Shown here: positions 53,500-64,000 of the stretch, in pieces
Layout: the number at the start of each line of letters is the position of its first letter
How positions within the stretch are numbered: the first letter of the stretch is position 1
Assembly: GCF_905147045.1 (NCBI RefSeq)
Contig: NC_065911.1
Span: 7,936,001-8,000,000, forward strand
Source: Nymphalis io
Lineage: Eukaryota; Arthropoda; Insecta; Lepidoptera; Nymphalidae
Length of the DNA: 64,000 nucleotides
Direction: 5' to 3'
Position numbers and translations under genes: made by a program
Notes under the pieces: model-generated
The model's database searches: none
Seen by the model: the letters and a program-made list of their open reading frames with translations, nothing else
Told to the model about the DNA's origin: nothing

Positions 53500-56400
53500 G
53501 TATGAGTCTAATTGACTGAAACGATATCAGTCATAATAGACTTGTTTATATTTATTATTATTGTATAAATGTGTATTCCCATAATATACACTATTATATT
53601 TTCATAAATATAATTATTAATCTGTAAATTATTATTAATGAATAAAATAATACAACTGTTTAGTGTTGGATGTGCAAATAAAACTTATTATAATTTATTT
53701 TGAGAGGTGTACTACTTGTTTACTTAGGTGTGCTTTTTATTTATATTATTAATGTTTTATATTTTATTTTATAATTTTACGACATTTTTTTTAAATTATA
53801 TTGTAGTTATCAACTACAAAATAATTGTAACTTTTGTTTTGGCCAAATAGTTGGTACAAAACGCGTACCTACTACTACCTGACCTAACCTAAATGCTAAT
53901 CAGAAATAAATGGACGCGATCTACAATTATTGATATAATATTCTAATTATTACACACATTTGTTATATAAATATTATTATATAATATAATGAATATATAT
54001 TGAAACAATATATCGGATAAATTACGCGGATTTTAAGTGTTCACTTCATCGTACATTTATATAGCGACTATATAATTACTAAAACACATACAGTATAAGG
54101 AGTATTTATTTCAGTTAACCTAATTTGAGTACATAAAAGCTGTAATGTAGCAAGAGCCTCTCAAAAGCGCCCGCCCGCCCTCTTTTAAGCGGCAAACGGG
54201 GCGTCCCTTTTCAGCGTCACGCCTACCCGCTGAAAAGTGACGCCTCTGTCCTTAATATCACGAGAAACGAATAACGGGAAATATTATTCACATTGCTTAG
54301 TAATATATTTAAAATGTAACTGAGTTTCTTTTCGTTTCTTATTTGAACATTCGAACTGGTAACTTTAAAATCTTTAATTTAATCTTGTTAATTGTCAAAT
54401 TTTATTATGATTTTGTAATGATTTTTTTTTACTTTCAGTCGGTAGCCTATTGATTATTATTAAAGAGACTAGAGTTTTTCATTGTATCTGTTATTTATTG
54501 TTTTTAAAAATCAAGGTGTAATTCATGGTCTGGGTTAATATTATCCTGTCAATTTGAATTTAATTTAAATTAAAAATTACAAATTAATGGAAAATCATCT
54601 TAAATATTTTATTACATTGTTTCGATACATAGTATTGAAATTTATATAGATTTATTAAAATTATAGTTTTATTCGTTAAAATTATAATTTTCAATAGAAA
54701 CTTTATTTTAAAACATAAGTATCAAGACTAAAATATTTATCGATAAAAGCGCGACTTCAGAGTTTTTCCTAATATATGTTTTTTATCAAATTTTGTGTTT
54801 AAGGAAACAATAACAATGGACTAAACTACGCAATAATGTTTTAAGTAATCAAGTAAATGACAACAAAACGAATGGACATAGTTGTTCTTATATATATATT
54901 ATTCCTATATAGTTAGTGCGATCAATTCGCACATAAAAAAATTACGACTTATTGCTTTACGAGATTTTTAGGTCAAGGGGTAATATTATAAAAAAACTTG
55001 TGACCAATCTGAAATATAAAATAATGGAACAACTTTTATTACTGATATAATTTTAGGCTGTACTTAATCGTGTAAAACCTTAATTTTGTTCATACTATGT
55101 CGAGACGAATTGCTTAGATATTAATAAGACAGACGATTTTCTTCCAACAAAGTCAAATTACTGTCAACATAGATTTTTAGTGATGATCGAATTTTTAATT
55201 CAATTGAAATATATTTAATTTTTTTTTATAAATTAATTCGTTAGGCTTGAGTAATTCAGCTTACGGTTCCTATCTTCAAAGAACAGTTACGTCGGAAAAC
55301 TCATCATAGTTATAATGAAACACATCGAGAATAAATTTTATTCCTCTTTAGGTCACGTAGTTAAACCGGAAAAAAAAACTACAATAATAACACCGAACTA
55401 CATTTAAAAAAAATATTTGAACGTAATGATTCGAGATTTAAATTCGATATATTTATGAAATATTGAATTCGTATTTTAATTTTGTATGTGGTTTTTGTGT
55501 TTATTTAATTATCTGTCATAAAATGTACATGGGGCACATTACAAAAATTATAATTTTTTTTAACACATGTGTTTTATAATTTGACTTATAATGAAGTACT
55601 AGAATAAGTTATTTTTTTACAATGATAGTAGTTTAAAGTTATACACTAGGGGTAAGAATCTGAAAACCCTTTTTCAATAAGTCATTCATATTGTACATAA
55701 TAGACTTCTTTGGGTAAATACCAAACACTCCGAGTTCATTTTTTATCTATAGTTTATCAATATTTTTATCAAAACGGGTAAGTGAAACCACAACAATTTA
55801 TTGAATCGTTTATGCAAATAAGAATACAATAATGTTTTTATCAATAAATGTTTTGAAGTCGAAAATATTAATCAGATTATTGTATACTTTACGAATAATT
55901 GTACTGTATTTAATTTGTGTTCTTTTTTTGTTTTTTTTTTTTTTTTTTTATAGCCTTTGATAAACACCAATTCAATCTAATATCAATTTAATTTTTTAAT
56001 TTGAGACAAATTGACTAATAAAAATTTACTTACATTATTTATTATAGAGAATTTTAACTGTTTTTCTTTTTTCATTAACATATTATATACTTATTCATAA
56101 AAAAATAACACACCGTCTTGTTGCCTCTACTGGACAGGAAGACTGGTTCATTTTTCGCCCAGAGAATCGGAATTGCGATTCAAAGGGGAAGTGCTGCTAG
56201 CATTCTTGCCACTACGGCCACGAGTGCAATAGCTTTTTTTTATTTCTATTTGTATATATTTAAGACTTGAATGTAAATAGTCATATAAAAAATATTTAAT
56301 AAAGAAACAATTATTAAATATAATCTCGATTGATATGTATTAAGTTCTTGAAATGTCTTCTGTCTTTAGGAGAGCACTGTCGAATAAAAAGTTTTTACTA

Positions 56401-56560
56401 CCTTAGGGACAATGGGTTTAGATTGTATACTTACATTGTTAATGTAATATTAAATGTTTCATTGTAATAATTGTCCTGTCTTGGTGTGCAATAAAGTGTA
56501 TTGTATTTTATATTACTTAAATAAATTTCGTCTAAATCAATTTCTGATTTAGTACTTTAA
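53500..56560. other. Upstream of FoxP start codon: very AT-rich, no gene
   Basis: No coding frame or SINE recognised except the CpG-rich island at 54150-54250. Confidence 0.4.
54150..54250. promoter_or_regulatory. CpG-rich island with GC boxes
   Basis: GCGCCCGCCCGCCCTC (GC-box/KLF type), CAGCGTCACGCC and AAGTGACGCC. It lies about 0.8 kb upstream of the FoxP start codon. Candidate promoter or enhancer; no transcript evidence. Confidence 0.4.
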
Positions 56561-56589
56561 AGTTTTGATAGGATTTTTAAAACATCGAT

Positions 56590-56770
56590 AAAGAAAGGAT
56601 ATACATATGGGTCAACTGCCAATAGGACCCTTTGCGCTTTAAAAAATAAACAATATATAAAATATTAATCGTTGCTTACACCATCAAATCGACTGTAATT
56701 ATACTATCAGTAACCCTAAAAACCGGAACACAGCTAGGCAGAGCTATCTAGCAGTTGAACCTAAACAAGC
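56590..56770 (-). repeat. Possible very old SINE-A
   Basis: ATATGGGTCAACTGCC, ATCGTTGCTTACACCATC, CTAAAAACCGGAACACAGC keep the SINE-A order but little identity. Confidence 0.3.
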
Positions 56771-56799
56771 CTAAGTACAAAGACCTATCAAGTCGATTA

Positions 56800-57815
56800 T
56801 TATACCGTAATATCCGGAATCAAGTTATCTGTAATAAATAAACAAGACGGTGAGGCCTCTGTCTTTATTATGATTATTTGAATGATTCTTTTTCATTATA
56901 AATTTAATCAAATAAATAATTAAATGACACAACCCGCTATTTTTATTTTTCTGTAACAAAATGGCCGCTGGAATCGTAATAGCAATTCAATGGGAAATGT
57001 AATAATTTCCCACCATTTCACGAGATCGTAACAGTAAGCTAGTTTTTTATATATATATAATATACTTACATACTAACTAAATACTAATAAAGCTAACGAA
57101 GAATTTATCATTAAATTTAAATTTTTATCATCTCTTGTACATATTTTTACACCTGACTGATCGTTCACATAAATAAATCAATATGTTATTGCTATATTCT
57201 AATAAAATAATTTGTGGCATATCCTAAGGTGGTCTTTGCCTGTCCTAAATTAAAAAAAAAGTACAGAAATTGTACTGTTATTTAGTTTCATCATTATATT
57301 GATATATTATTCCTCCATTATATATTCTGGATGATTTTTTTCGATGAATATCAACGCAAAGCTATTACGAGTTTTGTCTTATTTTTTTTTGCAATTAAGT
57401 GAATGTTTATTAAGGCTTTTTATTAATGGGTGTCTTAATTATTTTTATTTATATTCTTTTCATTAAGTAGTTATTGATTTTTTTTATAGGTCACAAGGAA
57501 AATTTGTCGTCGTTGGATTTAAAAAAAAGTAAGTTATTATCGTCTAAATTTTAACACGGTCACTAATTTTTGTCACAACTAATTGTTCGTAAAAATTATA
57601 TAAGTAAATTGTTTTTTTACTTTTATAATGTAATTTTTTTTTCTATCAAAATAATTATTATTAATTGCAACCCAATTTATACTAAAATATATTTTTATTA
57701 AAGCTACTATATTTGAATTTCATAACTTAAATCATATTTTAAATTTTATTTTAAAATAATTCTAAATAACTATTTAAGCTGTATTCGAAATTCGTAAAAC
57801 ATTTTTTAAGAACCA
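56800..57815. other. AT-rich DNA; nothing recognised
   Basis: No gene or repeat that I can name. Confidence 0.35.
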
Positions 57816-57819
57816 AACG

Positions 57820-58010
57820 TAAAAGCGGGCGGGAAATTCGTTGCTCATCAGCTGTCAAACTCAGCGCTCTTCAGCGGCTGTTGCGATTGGACGCCCGCTT
57901 ATGAGCGACGCTCGTGATTGGCGCGCGCGGTGCACATGAGCGACAGTCCACGTGCTCATAAGTTCCGACGCGGTAATTCAAACTTTTTACGCGACGTTTC
58001 GAACTGTTTC
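57820..58010 (-). promoter_or_regulatory. Candidate promoter with two CCAAT boxes and an E-box
   Basis: CCAAT boxes on the minus strand at 57885-57890 and 57916-57921, an E-box CACGTG at 57949-57954, and a CpG-rich patch GGCGCGCGCGG. Orientation suits a minus-strand gene, so it could be a distal FoxP promoter 4.5 kb upstream of the start codon. This is inference. Confidence 0.4.
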
Positions 58011-58559
58011 GTCAGTTTTATTGTTTTTAAGAAATAAATCTTTTTATTTAGTCTAAATATTTATTTTTCATATTATTTAAGTATTTATTAAATTCATTTA
58101 AAATATATTATTTTTGTATATTTTATATGGAAACGTTATTAAAAAATGAAATTTTAAATTTTAGCTTTACTTACGAATGCACACCGTATCACCTCTCACA
58201 TAAATTAAATTAAATAACCGAATATTCAACCAAAAAAATAATAACGCAAATTAATCTGATCCGAAAAAGCTATACAGCCTCCTCGCTCAAAAATAAAACG
58301 TCAAAAAAAACCACTCACGACTCCAGAAACATAATTAAAACAATTATAAAAAAAAAACAAAATCAATAAATAAAAGCACAAAATCCAACACTGAACAGCG
58401 ACTTAAGCTACCACTCATAAGTTCCTGCACGAATGCAGTTCCCGATGCAAATTATTTACACTGCAGTTTAATGCATACACAATATTAAAATACAAAAAAA
58501 AAAAACGTTCACTTCAATAAATGTCAACGTACGCTATAATTGTAACGTTAATATAATAT

Positions 58560-59110
58560 ATTTGTTCGGGCAACGCGCCTCTAAACAATACACAACAGCC
58601 TTCGACGCGGCGGCAACAACAATGCTAGGTCGAAATAAGCAAGAAATATTTAACTACCGAAGCGGGGAGGGGCGGGCACTGGCCCTCAGTATTGGCGCTA
58701 TGGCTGTGGTAGTTATAGTTTACGTGATACACAGCTCAAATACAAATAATATAAACATTACAACTGAGCATGCGCGGTACAAGCAGACAGGGACGAAACG
58801 ACACCGCCGTGACTAGCTCACGTGTCCTAAAACAACGTGTATTTAGACGAAAATTAAACGATTCCGTCTAGATTTATTACACAAACTAGAAATGTTGTAC
58901 TGGATATCCTAAATCGCTTTTTTATAGATTAATTTGCATATTTCTGACAGGGGCCGCGGTCGTTCGCTTGTACGCATGCGCGGGTCCGAAGAGAGCAAAA
59001 TGTTATTGACGATGCAAAATATTTATTTTTTGGCGCAACACCGACGCAGCTCCTGGCTGTAACGGAAACGCTGCCATTTTGAATTTTCGTCGCTGTGTGG
59101 AAAATTTTCG
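58560..59110. promoter_or_regulatory. CpG-rich candidate promoter with NRF-1-like sites
   Basis: GC box GGGGAGGGGCGGG near 58663, NRF-1-like GCATGCGC at 58768-58775 and 58974-58981 (a third at 59298-59305), and a YY1-like GCCATTTTG at 59073-59081. Such combinations mark broad promoters in animals. No transcript can be assigned from sequence alone. Confidence 0.4.
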
Positions 59111-59499
59111 GCATTTGAATTTCGAATGTAATTGTAATTATAAATTACAAATTATAAGGGTTAAAATTAAAAATAATATATTATATGGTGAAGAAATTCC
59201 TTTAAAGAATAGATATGATATAAAATATTAGTTTAACAAGCCCTTAGGGAGTGTGCAAAGGATTTATTTCAATTATTATCCAATACGAGCTTAGCACGCA
59301 TGCGCTTGGCACAATTTACACCGTTCTTCAAATTGTTACTTAATATAATAATAATGTTACGATTATTTATGCTTATAAGAGTTTTATCGCAATTACTTTA
59401 AAGTAATATGGTCTATATCTTGATAACCTGACATGAGCAATGCGGTGCTAATGGACATATTATAACCATGGCAACCCTACTACTACCGTACTACCATGC

Positions 59500-59709
59500 A
59501 AGCTGGTGACACCCTAACCATCGCTTATGTTACAGATGCGCCACCAACCTTGGGAACTAAGATGTTATGTCCCTTGTGCCTGTATACACTGGCTCACTTA
59601 CCCTTCAAACCGGAACACAACCATACCAAATACTGCTGTTTTGCGGTAGAATATCTGATGAGTGAGTGGTACCTACCCAGACGAGCTTGCGGAAAGCTCT
59701 TCCACCAGT
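59500..59709 (-). mobile_element. SINE-A copy, lacking the tail end
   Basis: CTAACCATCGCTTATG to GGTGGTAC-type sequence and CTCTTCCACCAGT. The A-tail end of the element is absent. Confidence 0.8.
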
Positions 59710-59916
59710 ACTGATACTGAAGTGTAAAGTCATCGTAAAAAAATATTCTATGCATTACAAAGAAAGGTTTAAACGACTTTATAATTAGACTATTTATAGT
59801 AAATCTATCTGCCAACAATGGTCCTGAAAACGTTGATGATGAATATTGCAATCACTTTAACCACACAAGATACAAATCAATGAATACTTTCGAAATAATA
59901 ATTACGAACAAAATTA

Positions 59917-60140
59917 TGATGATGTTCTCTTGACCGATTTCGGCCACAGCAGCCAATCTTAAGGGAGACTATCCAACTGCGATATGTCTTAATATTGTGC
60001 ATAAGTGTGTGCTCAACACATGTACACTCTCTATTCTCTCACTCTCATAATCCGATGGGATGGCCGAAAATAGTTCATGCGCAAGACCAATGGTTTAATG
60101 TGCATTTTTAAACTTCCAAACACATAATTACATTTTAATG
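59917..60140 (-). mobile_element. SINE-D copy, truncated
   Basis: GACCGATTTCGGCCACAGCA, CATAATCCGATGGGATGGC, ATGCGCAAGACCAATGG. The tRNA-like head is missing. Confidence 0.7.
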
Positions 60141-60185
60141 TATTATTAAACGATCACAGTAAAAAGATCATCAATAAATCGTATC

Positions 60186-60558
60186 ACGGCGAGTGCTCTG
60201 AGGAATTATTCTCTCTAATTCCTGCTTCTCCCTTCCTTCTTAAGTCCACGCGAGCTGGTTCTCGATGTCACCGCCTAACTGTGACATCAATTCCATCGCG
60301 ATTAAAGAAATTTGGCAACTCCTTTCTTTGTCGCACTTCCAAAAAATGGAATTCCTTACCAGCTCACGTGTTCCTTTACAACCCGGGTTCCTTCAAACGA
60401 GGCGTGAAGGCATCTTGCGGGCCGGCAAGGCGAAGGCGGCTAGTGCAGAACGTTTTTCCCGTCTGTACTGGCCGTCATTGCGTTTGGACTCTACTACCAC
60501 TTACCATCAGGTGGAGTAGAGTCATTTGCCCTCCCGGCGAATATATAAAAAAAAAGTA
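60186..60558 (+). mobile_element. 5'-truncated 3' end of the 20342-23950 LINE family
   Basis: It starts at GGCGAGTGCTCTGAGGAA and carries the frame for SRCHRLTVTSIPSRLKKFGN, SFLCRTSKKWNSLPAHVF, then the 3' UTR with an intact hairpin at 60487-60523 and an A tail. Confidence 0.85.
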
Positions 60559-60559
60559 A

Positions 60560-61830
60560 AGAATATAAGTATAATAAATAAATTTATTTATTTGAATTAT
60601 TGCCAATATAATCATGGGAACAAGAGAACTAACCATTATTATTATGTAAATCCATGGTAGGAATTGATGATAAGACAAAAAAAATCAACACAATCAGTTA
60701 AGCTGCCTCCTCTTTATTCAAAATACGCTGGATTGAGCTTATAGGAGCATTTTACAAATTCTACGTATCAATTGACCAAAAAGATGCAACTATACCAATA
60801 TAAATACAGAAAGTCTCATATCTTCTTTATTTTGCTCGACATTTCGGTTAAGCCTTTATAAACATATAGAAAGGCTCAGAAGCACTTATAAGAATATATT
60901 TAAGGCTACGTTCTAATTTAAAAAAATGGTTAATTATAACTGTACGGTGTGATGCAAGGTCAGCTTGGATAGGCCATTGACATTTTTATTGGGCGATGAT
61001 TTAGAAGCTATCGATTGCGTCGCCGGCTCTCATCCGGAAGAATTTGAATTTAGAACCTCGATCTACTGACACTAGTGTCTAGACTTGATGAATTATCTCC
61101 TCGCGTTTGGGGTTATACGTAAAAAATGTAAGGGCGTTGTTCGTAAGTGTTTGCTTCACTTCTTAAAGTCGAGCTGGGTTCTTTGTCAGTTATGTCAAGT
61201 ATCAATTCCTTTTTTATTACATTGAACAAATTTAAAATTAGGAATGTTTTTTTTTTTATATTTATGTAGAAGTAGGCAAAGATAAAATAGTTCAGTATAT
61301 TTTTCTTTTGTGAATGTCAATCGATTTTTTTTTTTTGAATTCGAATAGAATTTTTTTCGATACTGGCAAATTAATAAATGCTTTCCCATAAATTTTCAAC
61401 TATGATTGTGGTAAAATTTCGATCACAGAGCTGTTTATAATTAATAATTTTTAATTAGTTGTTAGCATAAATAAAATCATAGTCATGATTTATTTATGAA
61501 TAAATTTGAAAAGCAATACCTCGATGCCAAATGTTATTGGACTACGTTAAGTTTCACTTGATTCAACAAACTCTCTTATACCTACTAAGAATTATGTTAA
61601 AGATTTAAATATAAGTCAATACAATAATTTTAAATAGAATAATCATAGACAACTCTTACGAACGGTTATTAATAAAAAAACCATCTGAAACAATCGCTTT
61701 TCCTTAAAAAATACCTCTTAATAATTTCCTCAGTGTAACTAACACAAAAAAATATAAAAGCGTTCAAGTTTAAACAGTAAAAAAACATTAATTAGGAGTG
61801 AACTATGAGCCAGAGGTTTAGGAGGCAGAT
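60560..61830. other. AT-rich DNA; nothing recognised
   Basis: No gene or repeat that I can name. Confidence 0.35.
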
Positions 61831-61834
61831 CTGT

Positions 61835-61920
61835 AGCTTATAAGCGGGATTCCGCGACCACGCCCACTGAACAGTGACGCCCAGTCTCGCTATAAAGCGA
61901 CCGCCCACACTCCACTACTG
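61835..61920. promoter_or_regulatory. CpG-rich patch with GTGACGCC and CACCC motifs
   Basis: CCACGCCCACTGAACAGTGA, CGCCC and GACCGCCCACACTCC, with CTATAAAGC (TATA-like) at about 61890. Similar words occur in the island at 54150-54250. Confidence 0.35.
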
Positions 61921-62407
61921 AAAATTTATTATTATGTATATATATACAATATTAAATTAGTATTTGTGACGCTCTCGAATATTCTATCTGTGCTTTGATG
62001 TGGTTTTTTTTTTAATATAAATTTTTATATAGGTTTTTCTTTTTCGTCATTTGATTTAACAGTTTGAAACTTTGGTTATTTTTATTCTATTTTATCTGTT
62101 TTTGAACTGTATATTTAAAAAAAAAACGATTCTATAATTAAATAATTGACGCAATTTACTTATATATTATATTTTATATATGAATATATTTTATTTTATA
62201 AACAACGGAATTAAAACAATTTTATACAGCATTCATGTAATGCTGTATAATATATTAGACAAACTGTTTTCCAATGACTATATAATGTTAAAAATACCTT
62301 ATGAGGTGATAAATTATAATTCATATTTCAAATAGTTTTTTAAGCCATTATTATAATTTTTATAGGTTTTTTTTTTCTTAATAAAATATAATATTTAATA
62401 CCACTAG

Positions 62408-62505
62408 CCCGGTTTGGAGCAGCGTTGTGGAATAAGCTCCAAACCTTCTAAAAAAAGGAGAGGAGGCCTTAGCCCAGCAGTGGGATATTCACAGCCTGTT
62501 ACAAT
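62408..62505 (+). mobile_element. SINE-B copy, 5' truncated
   Basis: GGTTTGGAGCAGCGTTGTGG to GATATTCACAGCCTGTTACA. Confidence 0.8.
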
Positions 62506-62582
62506 ACAATACAAAAATAAATGTGCTGTTTCATAATTAATATTTTATTTAAATACGAAATGCGAAGTACACTTATATTTTC

Positions 62583-62795
62583 TGAAGTGGTGGGTACTTA
62601 ATTAGTCTACCCCTAAATATCAATACTCTGTATTTATGTGTCGGTATAAAGTATGAGTGAGCCAGTATTATTACAGCTACGAGTACCTTTATCTAGATCT
62701 CATTTTTCTTAGCGCATCGTATAAAAGATGGAACTCGCAATGGTAATGTTAATGTGCGATGGTGACCACTTACCACCATCGGTGGATGAGGAAAA
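62583..62795 (+). mobile_element. SINE-A copy, strongly diverged
   Basis: GTATGAGTGAGCCAGTATTA, TTACAGCTACGAGTACC and GGTGACCACTTACCACCATC keep the SINE-A order. Confidence 0.6.
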
Positions 62796-62824
62796 TTAAG
62801 TAATCGTACTTAATTTTCCTCATC
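62785..62824. repeat. Perfect 18-bp palindrome with 4-base loop
   Basis: Arms 62785-62802 and 62807-62824 are exact reverse complements (GATGAGGAAAATTAAGTA), separated by ATCG. Confidence 0.9.
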
Positions 62825-62829
62825 AAAAT

Positions 62830-63370
62830 AAAAACGAATTATGAACTAAGACGACAAAACCAAAAAGACTTGTAACATAAAAAATGATAAATATAGATTT
62901 TGTAATTACGCTTATACAATTTACAATTGAAATATTAAAAAAAAAAAAAACTCATACAATTTATTAATAACATTTGACAATCACCTCCTAGACTATATTC
63001 ATTAATGGCGGCAAGCAATCGTTTCAGCTGCGAGGAACAATAAAAGCTGAGACTCGCAATTTGCAGCTGTACCAAGTTATAGCTAGGTCTAGCTCTGTAC
63101 TAGGTTTATGTCTGGAAAATGTACTACGTTTCGCCTGCTTTATTATGCCTTGCATAACTTATGCTACGAACATATAACTTGACAGATATATTTAAATTTA
63201 GAATATAAGTTTATTCGTCGTAAATAAAATTTTAGTAATGTTTTTTTAGGAACAATTAAAAATCTTTGTAAATCAGGACATAAGAATATTTTTATGAAAA
63301 CTTACAGCTCATTTTGTAGTAAAATTAATTGAATTTAATACTAAGTAGCCTTATGATAAATTTAATTAAA
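62830..63370. other. AT-rich DNA; nothing recognised
   Basis: No gene or repeat that I can name. Confidence 0.35.
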
Positions 63371-63374
63371 TTTC

Positions 63375-63500
63375 AGTTTTTTCCCGCGATTTCAACCGCT
63401 GGAAGGGGGCAGGTTTTTGGTAATGGCCTATGTCTTTTTTGGCATTCTAGCATGCTTCATACCAAATTTCATCAAAATCAATTCAGATAGAAACCATTTT
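63375..63500 (+). repeat. Degraded dispersed repeat
   Basis: TTTTCCCGCGATTTCAACCG, GGCCTATGTCTTTTTTGG, CCAAATTTCATCAAAATC are characteristic phrases of a dispersed lepidopteran repeat. Confidence 0.4.
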
Positions 63501-63509
63501 CTTATTTTG

Positions 63510-63753
63510 TTTGTAATAGATAGGCAAATAAATCCTTCTGATGGTAAATGGTCACCACAGATAGCTTCTTACAATACCACTGTTGTGAGAAATAACACTT
63601 AATTCGTCGATGCGAACCTTGAGCCTTTTACGTTACGCTGGCTCACTCATTCCTCAAACCGGAATATAACAGTACTAAATATTGCTGTTTGGTGGTAGAA
63701 TACGTGATAAGAAATGGTACCTACCTAGAGGTTTGCTCATAGTCCTACCACCA
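63510..63753 (-). mobile_element. SINE-A copy, diverged
   Basis: CCTTCTGATGGTAAATGGTC, CTGGCTCACTCATTCCTCAA, GCTGTTTGGTGGTAGAATAC, CATAGTCCTACCACCA. Confidence 0.7.
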
Positions 63754-64000
63754 AAACAAAATAATACATAAAATATAGTTGATCATAGATCAATAGTAAA
63801 TCATCATAATGTTTATTTTTATATAGAATTTAATGACCTCTTGGTAAACTAATAATATTGCATCCAGACATACTTGCACTACTCTCCTTATCGCTATGGA
63901 TGTGAGCTTATTTAAGTGTTGTATTCCGCAATGATTATTGATTGGTGTTAAGTAATTGCCCCTAGCGGCTGTTTTCAGAACTAATCTACAGTTTCATTCG

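Noticed and set aside
58562..58816. 84-codon frame with one hydrophobic segment
   Set aside because: It begins with a non-ATG codon in a CpG-rich promoter-like patch. There is no homology I recognise and no splice context.
1..64000. CRISPR arrays, bacterial operons, rRNA
   Set aside because: None seen. Repeats are dispersed SINEs and LINEs, not regularly spaced, and gene structure is eukaryotic.

Overview
The window is from an AT-rich insect nuclear genome, almost certainly a butterfly or moth. Evidence: multi-exon genes with GT-AG introns, dozens of short tRNA-headed SINEs of the kind common in Lepidoptera (one family resembles the Heliconius Metulj type), and several LINE relics. No bacterial-style genes, CRISPR arrays or rRNA are present. 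I could not run any search, so family names rest on recognition by eye.

The main gene is a complete FoxP transcription factor on the minus strand. It runs from a start codon at 53431 to a stop at 29086. Seventeen coding positions were defined from splice sites and codon phase. Using the downstream alternative forkhead exon gives a 1,884-nt reading frame (627 residues) that closes without a stop or phase conflict. Domain order: Gln/Pro-rich N-terminus, C2H2 zinc finger, leucine zipper, forkhead domain, Ser/acidic tail. The last part of the forkhead domain is encoded twice, by two alternative exons (35664-35903 and 32806-32975). They start in the same phase but encode different recognition-helix and wing sequences.

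Left of FoxP (361-29085) there is no intact cellular gene. The first 360 bases hold the N-terminal 120 codons of an unidentified acidic protein on the minus strand, running off the window. The rest is repeats: a nearly full-length LINE (about 20342-23950, minus) with endonuclease and reverse transcriptase, damaged by one in-frame TGA and at least one frameshift; several 5'-truncated copies of its 3' end; a second decayed LINE split by a SINE; RTE-like 3' ends; and four SINE families (called SINE-A to SINE-D here). The SINE-A tail shares a hairpin-forming core with the LINE 3' ends.

Within FoxP, introns of up to 9.3 kb hold many SINE copies, some of them right beside exons. Right of the FoxP start codon (53432-64000) I see no coding gene. 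There are several CpG-rich islands (54150-54250, 57820-58010, 58560-59110, 61835-61920) with CCAAT, E-box, GC-box and NRF-1-like motifs, which are candidate distal promoters, plus more SINE fragments.
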